The notes beneath the pieces are model-generated. The model saw only the letters and a program-made list of their open reading frames with translations, was not told the DNA's origin and made no database searches. From positions 62,001 to 126,000 of the forward strand of contig JBDHLD010000003.1 in NCBI GenBank assembly GCA_039586035.1: a stretch of 64,000 nt of DNA, read 5' to 3'. The position numbers were made by a program, and so were the translations under genes. Source of the stretch: JBDHHQ01 sp039586035 (GTDB taxonomy: Bacteria > Gemmatimonadota > Gemmatimonadetes > Longimicrobiales > Gaopeijiaceae). Positions 26,279 through 33,548 of this stretch are shown here, one piece after another (position 1 is the first letter of the stretch; every line of letters begins with the position of its first letter).

Positions 26279-27543
26279 GGGCCGGTCGTCGCCTTCGTTT
26301 CAGCTCGGCCAACCGCGTCGGGATCCCCGGCGGCCTTGTTTGTCCGCACGTGTCCCTGGACCAGAGACCCGTAGAGATCCACCAGGCGGTCGGCGATGAT
26401 GGCCCAGGAGAACTCCGCCTCCCAAAGGCGGCGCGCGCCTTCACCCAGGGCGCCGCGGCGCTCCGGGTCGTCCATGAGGGACGCGATGGCCGACGCCAGG
26501 GCCGGCGGCTCGGAGGGACGAACCCGAATGCCGGAGACGTCGTCCTTCACCACGTCCACGATGCCGCCGATGGCGGACCCGATGAGCGGCTTCCCGTTGC
26601 TGGCGGCCTCGATGAGAACCACGCCGAGTCCCTCCGTGTCACCCTTCGAGTCGAAGACGGCCGGCAGCACGAAGGCGTCACACGAGGCATACCTGACCGC
26701 GAGCTGCTCCTCGGAGACGAAGCCGTGGAAGTGAACCCGGCCTCCGAGGCCGAGCTCGCCGGCGCGGGCCTCCCACTCGGCGCGGCGGGGGCCGTCTCCG
26801 ACGACGTGCAGGCTCACGTGCCGTTGCGTGTCGAGCAACGAGAGAGCGTCGAGAAGCACGGGAAGCCCTTTTCGCTCCACCAGCCGACCCACGCACAGCA
26901 GCTCGAACGGGCCGTCGGCGGGCTTGGCGAGGCTCGAGGGATCCACGTGCACCGGTACGGTGGTCCCGAATGGGATCAGCTGGACCGGTCGGTCGTGGAG
27001 CCCACGGATCAGGCCCTGGGTATAGGTGGAGTTTGCCGTGACCGCATCGGACGTCCGGATCAGGTACCGCAGGACGGGCGTCAGCAGGCGGAGGTCGTTC
27101 TTGGTCCACGTGAGCTCGACGCCGTGGAATGAGCTCACGACCGGGACTCCGGTGGCCCATCTCGCCGCCAGTCCGATGACGCCGTGGGGGATGGGCCAGT
27201 GTACGTGCACGAGGTCGAAGCCTTCACGGCGCACCAACCGAGCCGCCGCCAGAGACGCAGATGCGACGTATCCCGGTACGAGCGCCGCGTACCACGGTCG
27301 GGAGCGGATTCGGTCGGGGGCGGTCTGGTCGTGTGTGAGGTCCTCGAGCCTTCCAGGCGCGTAGCGGAAGCGGTGGACGCGTACCCCGCCGACGTCGTGG
27401 CTGGCGGAGCCCCGGTAGGACGGGGCGAGGACATCCACGCGGACGCCCCGGCTCTGGACCTCCTCGATGGAGCGGACGAGCCAGGGCGTGATGACGTCCC
27501 CGTCGTGCCGATTGTAGGCTGACGCGATGTAGAGGACGTTCAC
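26275..27543 (-). CDS. GT4 family glycosyltransferase
   Basis: 422 residues from GTG 27543 (VNVLYIASAYNRHDGDVITP). GT-B fold: N-terminal domain with VHVHWPIPHGVIGLAARW and SSFHGVELTWTKND; donor domain with LLCVGRLVERKGLPVLLDAL, VVGDGPRRAEWE, GRVHFHGFVSEEQLAVRYAS and DTEGLGVVLIEAASNGKPLIGSAIGG, containing the E-x7-E-like pattern. The frame is open further upstream to 27726 but that part is proline/arginine-rich and has no start with a ribosome site. First gene of the minus-strand GT4-YfhO-methyltransferase unit; probably adds a sugar to the same lipid-linked glycan. Specificity unknown. Confidence 0.9.
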   Translation of the reverse strand: MNVLYIASAYNRHDGDVITPWLVRSIEEVQSRGVRVDVLAPSYRGSASHDVGGVRVHRFRYAPGRLEDLTHDQTAPDRIRSRPWYAALVPGYVASASLAAARLVRREGFDLVHVHWPIPHGVIGLAARWATGVPVVSSFHGVELTWTKNDLRLLTPVLRYLIRTSDAVTANSTYTQGLIRGLHDRPVQLIPFGTTVPVHVDPSSLAKPADGPFELLCVGRLVERKGLPVLLDALSLLDTQRHVSLHVVGDGPRRAEWEARAGELGLGGRVHFHGFVSEEQLAVRYASCDAFVLPAVFDSKGDTEGLGVVLIEAASNGKPLIGSAIGGIVDVVKDDVSGIRVRPSEPPALASAIASLMDDPERRGALGEGARRLWEAEFSWAIIADRLVDLYGSLVQGHVRTNKAAGDPDAVGRAETKATTGP

Positions 27544-27883
27544 GTGGTCCGGAGCCGTAGTGAGTGAAAGGCGAGCCGAGCGCCGAGTCCGGTGACACCG
27601 CCTCGCGGAGCCTCCGACGCCCGGTTTCGCCCAATATACGTTTCCATCCAAGTTTTCGGCTCGTCCGCCATGCCCGGCGAGGGCGGCAGGGCGGGGGATG
27701 GTGCCGGCCGGCAGCACCGGCCCCATTGGCCAGGTGCGCCCGATCCAATAGCTTCCGGGCGTTCAGACGCCCTTCGTATCCCGGACAAGGCAGCAATGAG
27801 CGGTACGCCGACGGCTCGCGCCGTCGACGGGCCGCTCTGCGTTCGTCCGGGCCGGGTGCGAGTCGAGCGCCAACCGCCAGGTC
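27544..27883. other. 340-nt divergent intergenic region
   Basis: Separates the minus-strand GT4 unit from the plus-strand flippase unit and must hold both promoters. A small AT-rich patch lies near 27638-27665 (CAATATACGTTTCC), the only candidate promoter zone; I cannot assign boxes with confidence. No RNA gene or convincing small ORF seen. Confidence 0.5.
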
Positions 27884-28867
27884 ATGAGCGGAACCCTCCA
27901 AAGCGAGCGAGCCGAGGGCGCGACCACCGGGTCCAAGGTCCGGCGGGCCGCGCTGGGCCTCTTGAAGCTGGCCCTGACCGTCGCCGTCACGTGGTTCATC
28001 CTGGACCGCCTCGGAGTGGGCCTCGCCGACCTGCGGGACTTGGACCCAGAAGCGTGGAAGCCTCGGTGGAGCGTCCTGGGCCTGGCGTCCGTGGTGCTTC
28101 TGTCCACGTTCCTCTTCGCAGCTACGCTGTGGGGGGTCATGGTCGGCGACCTCGGGGGACCGCCACTGTCGCCGTGGGCATCGATTCGCGTCTTCTTCGT
28201 GGCCAACCTCGCCCGCTACGTGCCGGGCAAGGTCTGGCAGTTGGCCGGCCTCGCCTATTTGGGGCGGACGGTGGGCGTACAGCCGGCCATGTCGGCCGGT
28301 GCGGCGATCCTGTGCCAGGTGTTCGCGCTCGCCGGCGCGGCCATCGTCGGCACAGGAGCGCTGTTGGCAGGTGACGGCGAGATGCGGCGCCTGGGCTACG
28401 GCGCTTTGGCGGCGATCCTGGCGGGGGTGCTCCTCAGCATGGTGCCGCCGGTGCATCGTCGGCTCGAGGCGATTTGGCGCCGGACCGCCGGCCGTGGGCT
28501 GCCGGGAGAGGTGCGGATCGGCGCGCTCTTCACGTTGCGTTGGATCAGCCTTTACCTGATCGTGTGGGTCGGCCAGAGCGTGGCGTTCTGGTTGCTGGCG
28601 CGGAGTTTTGGTCAACCCGGGTCGCTGCTGGCCCTGGGGCCCGCGTACGCGGCGGCCTACCTCCTGGGCTATCTGGTGTTCTTCGCACCCGCGGGCCTCG
28701 GAGTACGGGAGGGCTTCCTCATCGCCTTTCTTCAGCCGGTGGTGGGAGCTGGGGGCGCGGGTGCGCTGTCCATCATCGCCCGACTGTGGAGCACCGTCGT
28801 CGAGGTTGCTCCGGCGGCGCTGGTCGCCGCGATCACGTTGACCCGGACGGAAGCGAACCGTGAGTGA
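27884..28867 (+). CDS. LPG-synthase-TM (UPF0104/AglD-like) membrane protein, flippase-like
   Basis: 327 residues, about eight membrane helices, matching the lysylphosphatidylglycerol synthase TM family. Family signatures: FFVANLARYVPGKVWQLAGL in the first third and LGYLVFFAPAGLGVREGFLI in the last third, which is the characteristic PxGxGxxE motif. Members without a LPG synthetase soluble domain are associated with lipid-linked sugar metabolism or transport; this one lacks that domain. It is the first gene of a five-gene plus-strand run, and its last 8 nt overlap the DPM1-like gene, which suggests the two act together: one makes polyprenyl-P-sugar, the other moves or protects it. That role is inferred from context. 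Confidence 0.85.
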   Translation: MSGTLQSERAEGATTGSKVRRAALGLLKLALTVAVTWFILDRLGVGLADLRDLDPEAWKPRWSVLGLASVVLLSTFLFAATLWGVMVGDLGGPPLSPWASIRVFFVANLARYVPGKVWQLAGLAYLGRTVGVQPAMSAGAAILCQVFALAGAAIVGTGALLAGDGEMRRLGYGALAAILAGVLLSMVPPVHRRLEAIWRRTAGRGLPGEVRIGALFTLRWISLYLIVWVGQSVAFWLLARSFGQPGSLLALGPAYAAAYLLGYLVFFAPAGLGVREGFLIAFLQPVVGAGGAGALSIIARLWSTVVEVAPAALVAAITLTRTEANRE

Positions 28868-29603
28868 GACCTCAGGCGAGGCGTCTCGACGCGTCCTCGT
28901 CATCATACCGACCTTCGACGAGCGGGAGAACCTGCCCAGGGTGATCCCCTTGACCCTCGAGCAGGATCCAGCGATCGACGTGCTGGTCGTCGACGACAAC
29001 TCGCCCGATGGCACCGGTGACCTGGCGGAAGCCATGGCCAGCGAGGAGCCCAGGATCCACGTGCTCCATCGGCCCGGCAAGGAGGGCTTGGGCCGTGCGT
29101 ACATCGCCGGTTTCAAGTGGGGCCTCGAGCGGGGGTACGACCTCTTGATCGAGATGGACGCGGATCTGTCGCACCCTGCCGACCACCTCCCGCATCTCAT
29201 CGGCGCGGCCAGCGAGTACGACGTGGTCGTGGGGTCCCGTTACGTGGACGGTCGGGTGACCGTGGTCAACTGGCCGGTGTCGCGACTGCTCTTGAGCATC
29301 TTCGGGAGCCTGTATGCCCGCACCATCACGCGGCTCCCGGTGCGAGACGCCACCGGAGGCTTCAACTGTTGGCGTAGGAAAGTCCTGGAGACCATCCAGT
29401 TGGACCGCGTGCAATCCAACGGCTACGCCTTCCAGATCGAGCTGAAGCTCCGCGCGTGGCGGCGCGGCTTCTCCCTCACCGAGGTCCCCATCGTCTTCAC
29501 CGAGCGTGACACGGGCGAGTCGAAGATGTCGAAGCGGATCGTGCGCGAGGCTGTGTGGCGGGTCTGGAAGCTCCGGTTTCTGGACCTCGTGGGGAAGCTG
29601 TAG
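28860..29603 (+). CDS. DPM1-like polyprenol monophosphomannose synthase
   Basis: Family 2 glycosyltransferase of the dolichol-phosphate mannose synthase type lacking membrane helices. 247 residues from GTG 28860. Motifs: VIIPTFDERENLPRVI, VVDDNSPDGTGDLA, RPGKEGLGRAYIAGFKWGLE, the metal-binding IEMDADLSHPADHLPHLI, VGSRYVDG, RDATGGFNCWRR, and QSNGYAFQIELKLRAWRRGF with the FTERDTGESKMSKRI end. These are close to bacterial Ppm1/DPM1 enzymes. Donor presumably GDP-mannose and acceptor polyprenyl phosphate, but this is family inference. It overlaps the flippase-like gene by 8 nt, and 9 nt separate it from the next gene. Confidence 0.93.
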   Translation: MSETSGEASRRVLVIIPTFDERENLPRVIPLTLEQDPAIDVLVVDDNSPDGTGDLAEAMASEEPRIHVLHRPGKEGLGRAYIAGFKWGLERGYDLLIEMDADLSHPADHLPHLIGAASEYDVVVGSRYVDGRVTVVNWPVSRLLLSIFGSLYARTITRLPVRDATGGFNCWRRKVLETIQLDRVQSNGYAFQIELKLRAWRRGFSLTEVPIVFTERDTGESKMSKRIVREAVWRVWKLRFLDLVGKL

Positions 29604-29612
29604 CGCCCGACC

Positions 29613-30233
29613 ATGGCGTTGGCCCACTTTCTGTTTCGGTGTCCGCTGTGCGGGCACGACCCCATGTCCGGGAGGGGCGACCAGGCATGGTGTGGTGGCT
29701 GCAGCGCACGCTTCGGACGGGGGCGCGTCGGCTGCCGCGTCGAGGTGAATCAGGCCAAGGGGCCGCCGGAGGCGCGACCGGCCGCCGAGCTCGCGGACGC
29801 CATCGACGCGCGGGGCGGGCCCATGACGGCTGCCACCCGCGCGGACGGCACCATCCGGTATGAGGCGCGGGCGCGGGCCAGGTGGCGGGTGGGCGAGGAG
29901 GCCGTTCGGTACCGGGGACGCTTGATGGGGTTCCAGGAGCGAATGGGCACCGCGACGCCGGGCGTGCTCCGCGCCACCGCAGACGGCCTCGAGTTCGACC
30001 CCGAGTCCGGCGCGTCTACCGACGCGTGGCCTTGGCTCGAGCTTCGGGCGGTCCAGACCAGCTCTTCCAGACTGCAGATTCGGACGGGCGCCGACGAGCT
30101 CGTCCAGTTCCGCTTAGAGAAGGATTCGCCGAGACGATGGGAGGTGCTGGTGCGCCGACTCGTCTCGCGGGCGTACGACCGGCAGGGCAGGGGAGAGGTG
30201 GTGGAGTTTCAGCCCCGGATCGTGCTGCGATGA
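29613..30233 (+). CDS. Hypothetical zinc-ribbon protein
   Basis: 206 residues, family not recognised. The N-terminus holds two cysteine pairs, CPLCGH (residue 10) and CGGCSARFG (near 28), a typical zinc ribbon. From about residue 80 a beta-rich domain follows (AVRYRGRLMGFQERMGTATP, GLEFDPESGASTDAWPWLEL, AVQTSSSRLQIRTGADELVQ, FRLEKDSPRRWEVLVRRLV), which has the look of a PH/GRAM-like fold. It is 9 nt after the DPM1-like gene, and its stop overlaps the plsC-like start (ATGA), so it is a real member of this unit. A lipid- or membrane-related accessory role is a guess from context only. Confidence 0.75.
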   Translation: MALAHFLFRCPLCGHDPMSGRGDQAWCGGCSARFGRGRVGCRVEVNQAKGPPEARPAAELADAIDARGGPMTAATRADGTIRYEARARARWRVGEEAVRYRGRLMGFQERMGTATPGVLRATADGLEFDPESGASTDAWPWLELRAVQTSSSRLQIRTGADELVQFRLEKDSPRRWEVLVRRLVSRAYDRQGRGEVVEFQPRIVLR

Positions 30234-30835
30234 GCTGGTACGGTGCGTTCGCCGCGGCGGTGCGGCTGGCCACGCCCTTGGCGGCTCGGGTCCGGGTGAC
30301 CGGCCTCGACAACATCCCGTCTTCGGGACCGTTCCTGTTGATCGCCAATCACCAGGGGCTCCTGGACCCGATTCTGATCCAGGCCTTCTGCCCTCGGACC
30401 GTCTTCACCTTGACCAAGAGCTCCCAGTTCCGCGGCCCCGTCTTCCGCTGGCTCCTTCCGCGGCTGAACGCGATTCCGGTTCGACGTTATCAGGTGGACC
30501 CCCAGGTCGTGCGGGTCGCCCTCCGGGTCCTCGAGGGGGGCCAGGCGCTCGGGCTCTATCCGGAGGGTGAGCGAGCGTGGGACGGGCGCTTGCAGCCATT
30601 TCGTCTCGGTTCGATCCGCCTGATGTTGAAGGCGGGGGTCCCAGTGCTTCCAGCCCGCATCGACGGCTCGTACGATGTCTGGCCGCGCTGGAGCAGGATC
30701 CCGCGTAGAGCCGGGGTCAGGATCCATTTCGGCGTCCCCTTGTACTTCGGGCGGCATGACCGACGGCGGGACCGGGAAGCAGCCCTCCCGGACGCCATCC
30801 GCCGGACCCGCGAAGCACTCGGCGCCGCCGCGTGA
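30230..30835 (+). CDS. 1-acyl-sn-glycerol-3-phosphate acyltransferase (PlsC) family protein
   Basis: Membrane-associated acyltransferase, 201 residues from ATG 30230, which overlaps the stop before it. Motif I is NHQGLLD (HX4D with catalytic His/Asp), motif II region FRGPVFRWLLPRLNAIPVRR, motif III LGLYPEGERAWDG, and motif IV VLPARIDGSYDVWPR. These fit PlsC/LPLAT enzymes that acylate lysophosphatidate, though small family members also acylate other lipids and glycolipids. It is embedded in a lipid-linked sugar unit, so acylation of a glycolipid is possible. The frame upstream (29882) overlaps the zinc-ribbon gene and is not used. Confidence 0.88.
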   Translation: MSWYGAFAAAVRLATPLAARVRVTGLDNIPSSGPFLLIANHQGLLDPILIQAFCPRTVFTLTKSSQFRGPVFRWLLPRLNAIPVRRYQVDPQVVRVALRVLEGGQALGLYPEGERAWDGRLQPFRLGSIRLMLKAGVPVLPARIDGSYDVWPRWSRIPRRAGVRIHFGVPLYFGRHDRRRDREAALPDAIRRTREALGAAA

Positions 30836-31563
30836 GGCACACCACAGAGAACGGCATGAACGAACAGAGCCGGATCGGATCGGACTACTACGACCAGAGC
30901 GGCTACCTGGAGGCTGGTGCCGCCACGGCGGCCCTCGAGTCGCCCTTCCAGCGCTACCGCGTCTCCAAGGTGCTGGAGATCTACATGCCGGGGCGGGAAG
31001 AGCGCGTGCTGGACCTCGGATGCGCATGGGGCACCTTCAGCTTCGCCCTGGCGCCTCGCGTCCGCGAGGTGGTCGGTGTGGACTTCAGCCCCCGTTTCAT
31101 CGCCTACTGCAACGAGCGCAAGGAAGCCCTGGGTGCCGAGAACACGTCCTTCCTCTGCGCGGACGCTCAGGACACGGGCCTGGAGGCGGGGTCGTTCGAC
31201 ACGATCATCGCGGCGGACTTCTTCGAGCACATCTATCCGGACGACTCGGCCCGTGTGGTGCGGGAGTGCTTCCGGCTCCTGCGTCCCGAGGGACACTTCG
31301 TCATCTGGCTTCCGAATCCCGGCCACTTTCTCGAGATCCTCAAGGTGCGCGACATCGTCCTCAAGCACGACCCGAGCCACGTGGACTACAAGTCCATGAC
31401 GCGAATGACGGAGCTCATCGTGGGCGCCGGCTTCGACGTGGAGCGGGCGTACTACGTGGAGTCCCACCTTCCTGGGCTCCGGAGCGTCGAGCGGGCCCTG
31501 TTGGGTGCCGTGCCCGTGCTCCGGCGCCGGGTCGCCCTGCTGGGACGGAAGCCGCCCCGGTGA
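30832..31563 (+). CDS. Class I SAM-dependent methyltransferase
   Basis: 243 residues. Motif I VLDLGCAWGTFSFALA near residue 62, acidic end VVGVDFSPRFIAYC, DTIIAADFFEHIYPDDS, then CFRLLRPEGHFVIWLPNPGHFLEI. Typical Methyltransf_11/23 protein. GTG 30832 overlaps the PlsC stop (GTGA); ATG 30856 (MNEQSRIGSDYYDQSGY) is an equally good start preceded by GAGAACGG. Last gene before the dif gap. Substrate unknown; probably a glycan or lipid of the preceding unit. Confidence 0.88.
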   Translation: MRHTTENGMNEQSRIGSDYYDQSGYLEAGAATAALESPFQRYRVSKVLEIYMPGREERVLDLGCAWGTFSFALAPRVREVVGVDFSPRFIAYCNERKEALGAENTSFLCADAQDTGLEAGSFDTIIAADFFEHIYPDDSARVVRECFRLLRPEGHFVIWLPNPGHFLEILKVRDIVLKHDPSHVDYKSMTRMTELIVGAGFDVERAYYVESHLPGLRSVERALLGAVPVLRRRVALLGRKPPR

Positions 31564-31667
31564 GGAACCCTCCCGCGCGGAAAGTGAAGGCGCCTCCCGT
31601 CAGAAGGCCGAATCGGGGGAGGGGCCGCTCAAGACGAACCGTTCCACCTGACCCTCTACGCGACGTC

Positions 31668-31695
31668 ACTTTACATAATATACATTATACGAAGT
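31668..31695 (-). other. dif: Predicted dif site (XerC/XerD chromosome dimer resolution)
   Basis: Read on the minus strand the 28 bp divide into an 11-bp XerC arm ACTTCGTATAA, a 6-bp centre TGTATA and an 11-bp XerD arm TTATGTAAAGT. The core ATAATGTATATTATG is identical to that of E. coli dif as I recall it, and the outer bases (ACTTC..., ...GTAAA-T) resemble the B. subtilis site. It is the only such AT-rich inverted repeat I noticed in the window, lies in a gene-free gap, and sits where gene orientation switches. Known dif sites lie in the replication terminus and are recombined by XerCD under FtsK control. Confidence is high for the sequence match, lower for function because xerC/xerD/ftsK are not here. 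Confidence 0.85.
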
Positions 31696-31903
31696 CACGG
31701 AGTCTCCAGGACGGGGCCCCCAAATGGGCCTGGCAGAGGGCGCCTCCCGTTCCCCGCTCGGGTAGCAGTTGAGCCCCACCCCCTCCGTGAGGGAGATCGT
31801 GACGGGGCCGGCAAGACGATCGACATGGGTCGCCCCCATGGAAACCACTCGCGGGCCGGGAGCGCCGCAGAAGTCCATCGGCCGAGCGGGCGCTCCGGTC
31901 GTT

Positions 31904-31951
31904 TGGACAAGAAGAAGCCGGCCGGGCCCCCGTAGGAGGACCCGGCCGGCT
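31904..31951 (-). terminator. Rho-independent terminator of the TPR gene
   Basis: Perfect 11-bp arms AGCCGGCCGGG (31916-31926) and CCCGGCCGGCT (31941-31951), 14-nt loop. On the minus strand the stem is followed by TTCTTCTTGTCC (31915-31904), a T-rich tail, 43 nt past the TPR gene stop. The best terminator in the window. Confidence 0.8.
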
Positions 31952-31994
31952 CTCCACCCCCGTGGGGCGGCCGTGGGCGCGCGTGACCTGTCGG

Positions 31995-32690
31995 TCAGCC
32001 CTCTCGCAAGGCGCGGGCTTCGGCCAAGCGCATCTCGTAGACCTGGCGTCCAGGGTCGCCGCCCTCGAAGTACGTCAGGACCTCTTCGTACAGGGCTGCC
32101 GCGCCCATGTGGTCTCCGCCCTCCAGGCGAATCCGAGCCGCCTGCGCCAGCGCGTCCCGGACGAGGAAGCTCATGTCGGACCGATTGGCCACGGACAGGT
32201 ACATCCGCTCCGCCTCGGCGGTGTCTCCAGCCTCTTCGTGTGCGGCGGCGAGCAGGAAAGTGGCCTGCATGCCGAGCGGCGTGCGCGTACCGGCCAGGTC
32301 CCCCAGGATGGCGACGGCCCCTGGGGCGTTTCCCGTCTCCAGCTCGAGCTGTCCGAGCAACAGGCGGGCCTCCTCCGCCGACCGGGTATTGCCGAAGCGC
32401 TGGAGGTAGATCTGCAGGTCTGCCTTCGCCTGCTCGGGATCTCCGAGGGCCACGGTCTGCTGGATGGTGACGAGCTCCTGAGTCGCCTGCTGGAGCAGCG
32501 AGTCCTGGTAGCTCTTCCAGTACAGGCCACCTGCGACGGCGACCGCCGCGGCCACGCCGATGCCCACCAGGGCCTGGCGATGCTGACTCGCCCAGTTGGA
32601 GATCTGAAGGACCTTGGCGACGAATACGTCGTCCGGGTTCTCCGGCTGCTTCTGCACGGTCCGTCGGGACGTCGGATGGCGCTGGCTCAT
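31995..32690 (-). CDS. TPR-like membrane-anchored protein (YfgM-like)
   Basis: 231 residues. A short cytoplasmic N-terminus (MSQRHPTSRRTVQKQPENPD) is followed by one membrane helix near residues 40-58 (LVGIGVAAAVAVAGGLYWKS) and a periplasmic helical-repeat domain of about 160 residues with TPR-like units (AEEARLLLGQLELETGNAPG, ATFLLAAAHEEAGDTAEAER, GDHMGAAALYEEVLTYFEGG). This layout matches the YfgM/TPR_21 group, ancillary to the Sec translocon and periplasmic chaperones in E. coli. No bamB or hisS neighbour, which is the usual E. coli context, so the assignment is structural. A T-tailed terminator follows and a candidate promoter lies upstream. Confidence 0.78.
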   Translation of the reverse strand: MSQRHPTSRRTVQKQPENPDDVFVAKVLQISNWASQHRQALVGIGVAAAVAVAGGLYWKSYQDSLLQQATQELVTIQQTVALGDPEQAKADLQIYLQRFGNTRSAEEARLLLGQLELETGNAPGAVAILGDLAGTRTPLGMQATFLLAAAHEEAGDTAEAERMYLSVANRSDMSFLVRDALAQAARIRLEGGDHMGAAALYEEVLTYFEGGDPGRQVYEMRLAEARALREG

Positions 32691-32783
32691 ATCGGTATGA
32701 AGAAGACCGCTGCTAGAGTCTGGATCGGCCTGGCCCGCCAGCCCTGCCGGGCTACGGCGCCAGGCGGCCGCAAAGAACCGTCA

Positions 32784-32812
32784 AACCTATTCTTACGGGC
32801 TCGATCGGTCAA
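32784..32812 (-). promoter_or_regulatory. Candidate promoter for the TPR gene
   Basis: On the minus strand TTGACC (32812-32807), 17-nt spacer, TAGGTT (32789-32784), about 95 nt before the ATG. The -35 box is good (5 of 6), the -10 box weak (3 of 6). Confidence 0.4.
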
Positions 32813-32838
32813 CGTCGGGTCCCGATCGCTCAACGTCG
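32802..32838. repeat. Imperfect 16-bp direct repeat, 21-bp period
   Basis: CGATCGGTCAACGTCG (32802-32817) and CGATCGCTCAACGTCG (32823-32838), 15 of 16 bases identical, spaced two helical turns apart. The first copy covers the candidate -35 box of the TPR gene; the second runs into the 3' end of the Crp/Fnr gene. Could be an operator; could be chance. Confidence 0.5.
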
Positions 32839-33537
32839 CCCCGACGGACCGGAGGCGCGCCGAGCGCCGGCGCCGGAGGCCCGCTTGCTCAGTCGCTCGG
32901 GGTACACGAGGAGGCCGTCGGATCGATCCCGGAGAACCCTGTGGTAGATCCAGTCGTTCAAGAGCGTGGTCACCGTGGAACGGTGGGCGCCGGCCAAGTC
33001 GGCCAGCTCTCGGTGGGTCAGGCGGAGCGGGACGAGCATGCCGGTCCCGCTCTCGGTCCCGAATCGTCGTGTCAGGTCCAATACCACTTCCGCCAACCGC
33101 TGGGCCGTCGTGGGACCGCCCCGCCCACCTCCCTGTCGCCGAGCCCGGGCGAGATCCTCGTGGCTGGATCTCAACAGCTGGGCGAAGGTCTTCTCGGCCG
33201 TGCGCAGAGTGCGGCTCAGGCTGGGACCCTCCAGCGTCACCAGGACCGTGGGCTCTCCCGCCGTGGCGCCGAAATGCCTGCGGACTCCGGGACCCGCGAA
33301 CGCGGCCTCGAGGCCGAAGACCTCCCGAGGGCCGATCACCTCCACGGTGCGGCGTCGGGCCCCGTCGGCATCCGTCGCCTGCGACAGCCGGACGTGCCCT
33401 GAGCGCACCAGGAAGCCGTGGTCGACGGGGTCTCCCGCCTCGTAGAGCACGTCGTCTCGTCGGACCGTCCGGACATCACCCCGCTTCACGAGGCGATTCA
33501 GCTTCCGGTCCCGACGCGGTACGAGGCGAAATGGCAT
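32830..33537 (-). CDS. Crp/Fnr family transcriptional regulator
   Basis: 235 residues from ATG 33537 (MPFRLVPRRDRKLNR), with GAGGG 8 nt upstream. The cyclic-nucleotide-binding-type jellyroll spans about 20-135 (VLYEAGDPVDHGFLVRSGHV, VEVIGPREVFGLEAAFAGPG); the C-terminal winged helix has LTHRELADLAGAHRSTVTTL, a clear Crp-type helix-turn-helix. There are no N-terminal cysteines for an Fe-S cluster, so it is not a classical Fnr. The effector is unknown. It lies 11 nt after the Fsr-like transporter gene on the same strand and could be its regulator. The longer frame to 33966 only shadows the transporter. Confidence 0.9.
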   Translation of the reverse strand: MPFRLVPRRDRKLNRLVKRGDVRTVRRDDVLYEAGDPVDHGFLVRSGHVRLSQATDADGARRRTVEVIGPREVFGLEAAFAGPGVRRHFGATAGEPTVLVTLEGPSLSRTLRTAEKTFAQLLRSSHEDLARARRQGGGRGGPTTAQRLAEVVLDLTRRFGTESGTGMLVPLRLTHRELADLAGAHRSTVTTLLNDWIYHRVLRDRSDGLLVYPERLSKRASGAGARRASGPSGRR

Positions 33538-33548
33538 CGTGGGGCCCT

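Larger units (their letters stand above)
31564..31994. other. 431-nt gene-free gap holding the dif-like site
   Basis: Largest gap in the window. It holds the dif-like site at 31668-31695 and a terminator for the minus-strand TPR gene at 31904-31951. The rest is GC-rich with no convincing ORF or RNA. Its AT-rich core contrasts sharply with its surroundings. Confidence 0.7.

Noticed and set aside
27224..29200. 658-codon minus-strand open frame
   Set aside because: It lies antisense to the flippase-like and DPM1-like genes, which have clear family motifs; its translation is Arg/Pro/Gly-rich with no domain. Long shadow frames are expected at this GC content.
31666..31700. A loxP-like site (phage P1 Cre target)
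   Set aside because: Sixteen bases match loxP, but the left arm does not, no cre or phage gene is near, and the whole 28 bp fits dif better. loxP itself resembles dif, which explains the match.
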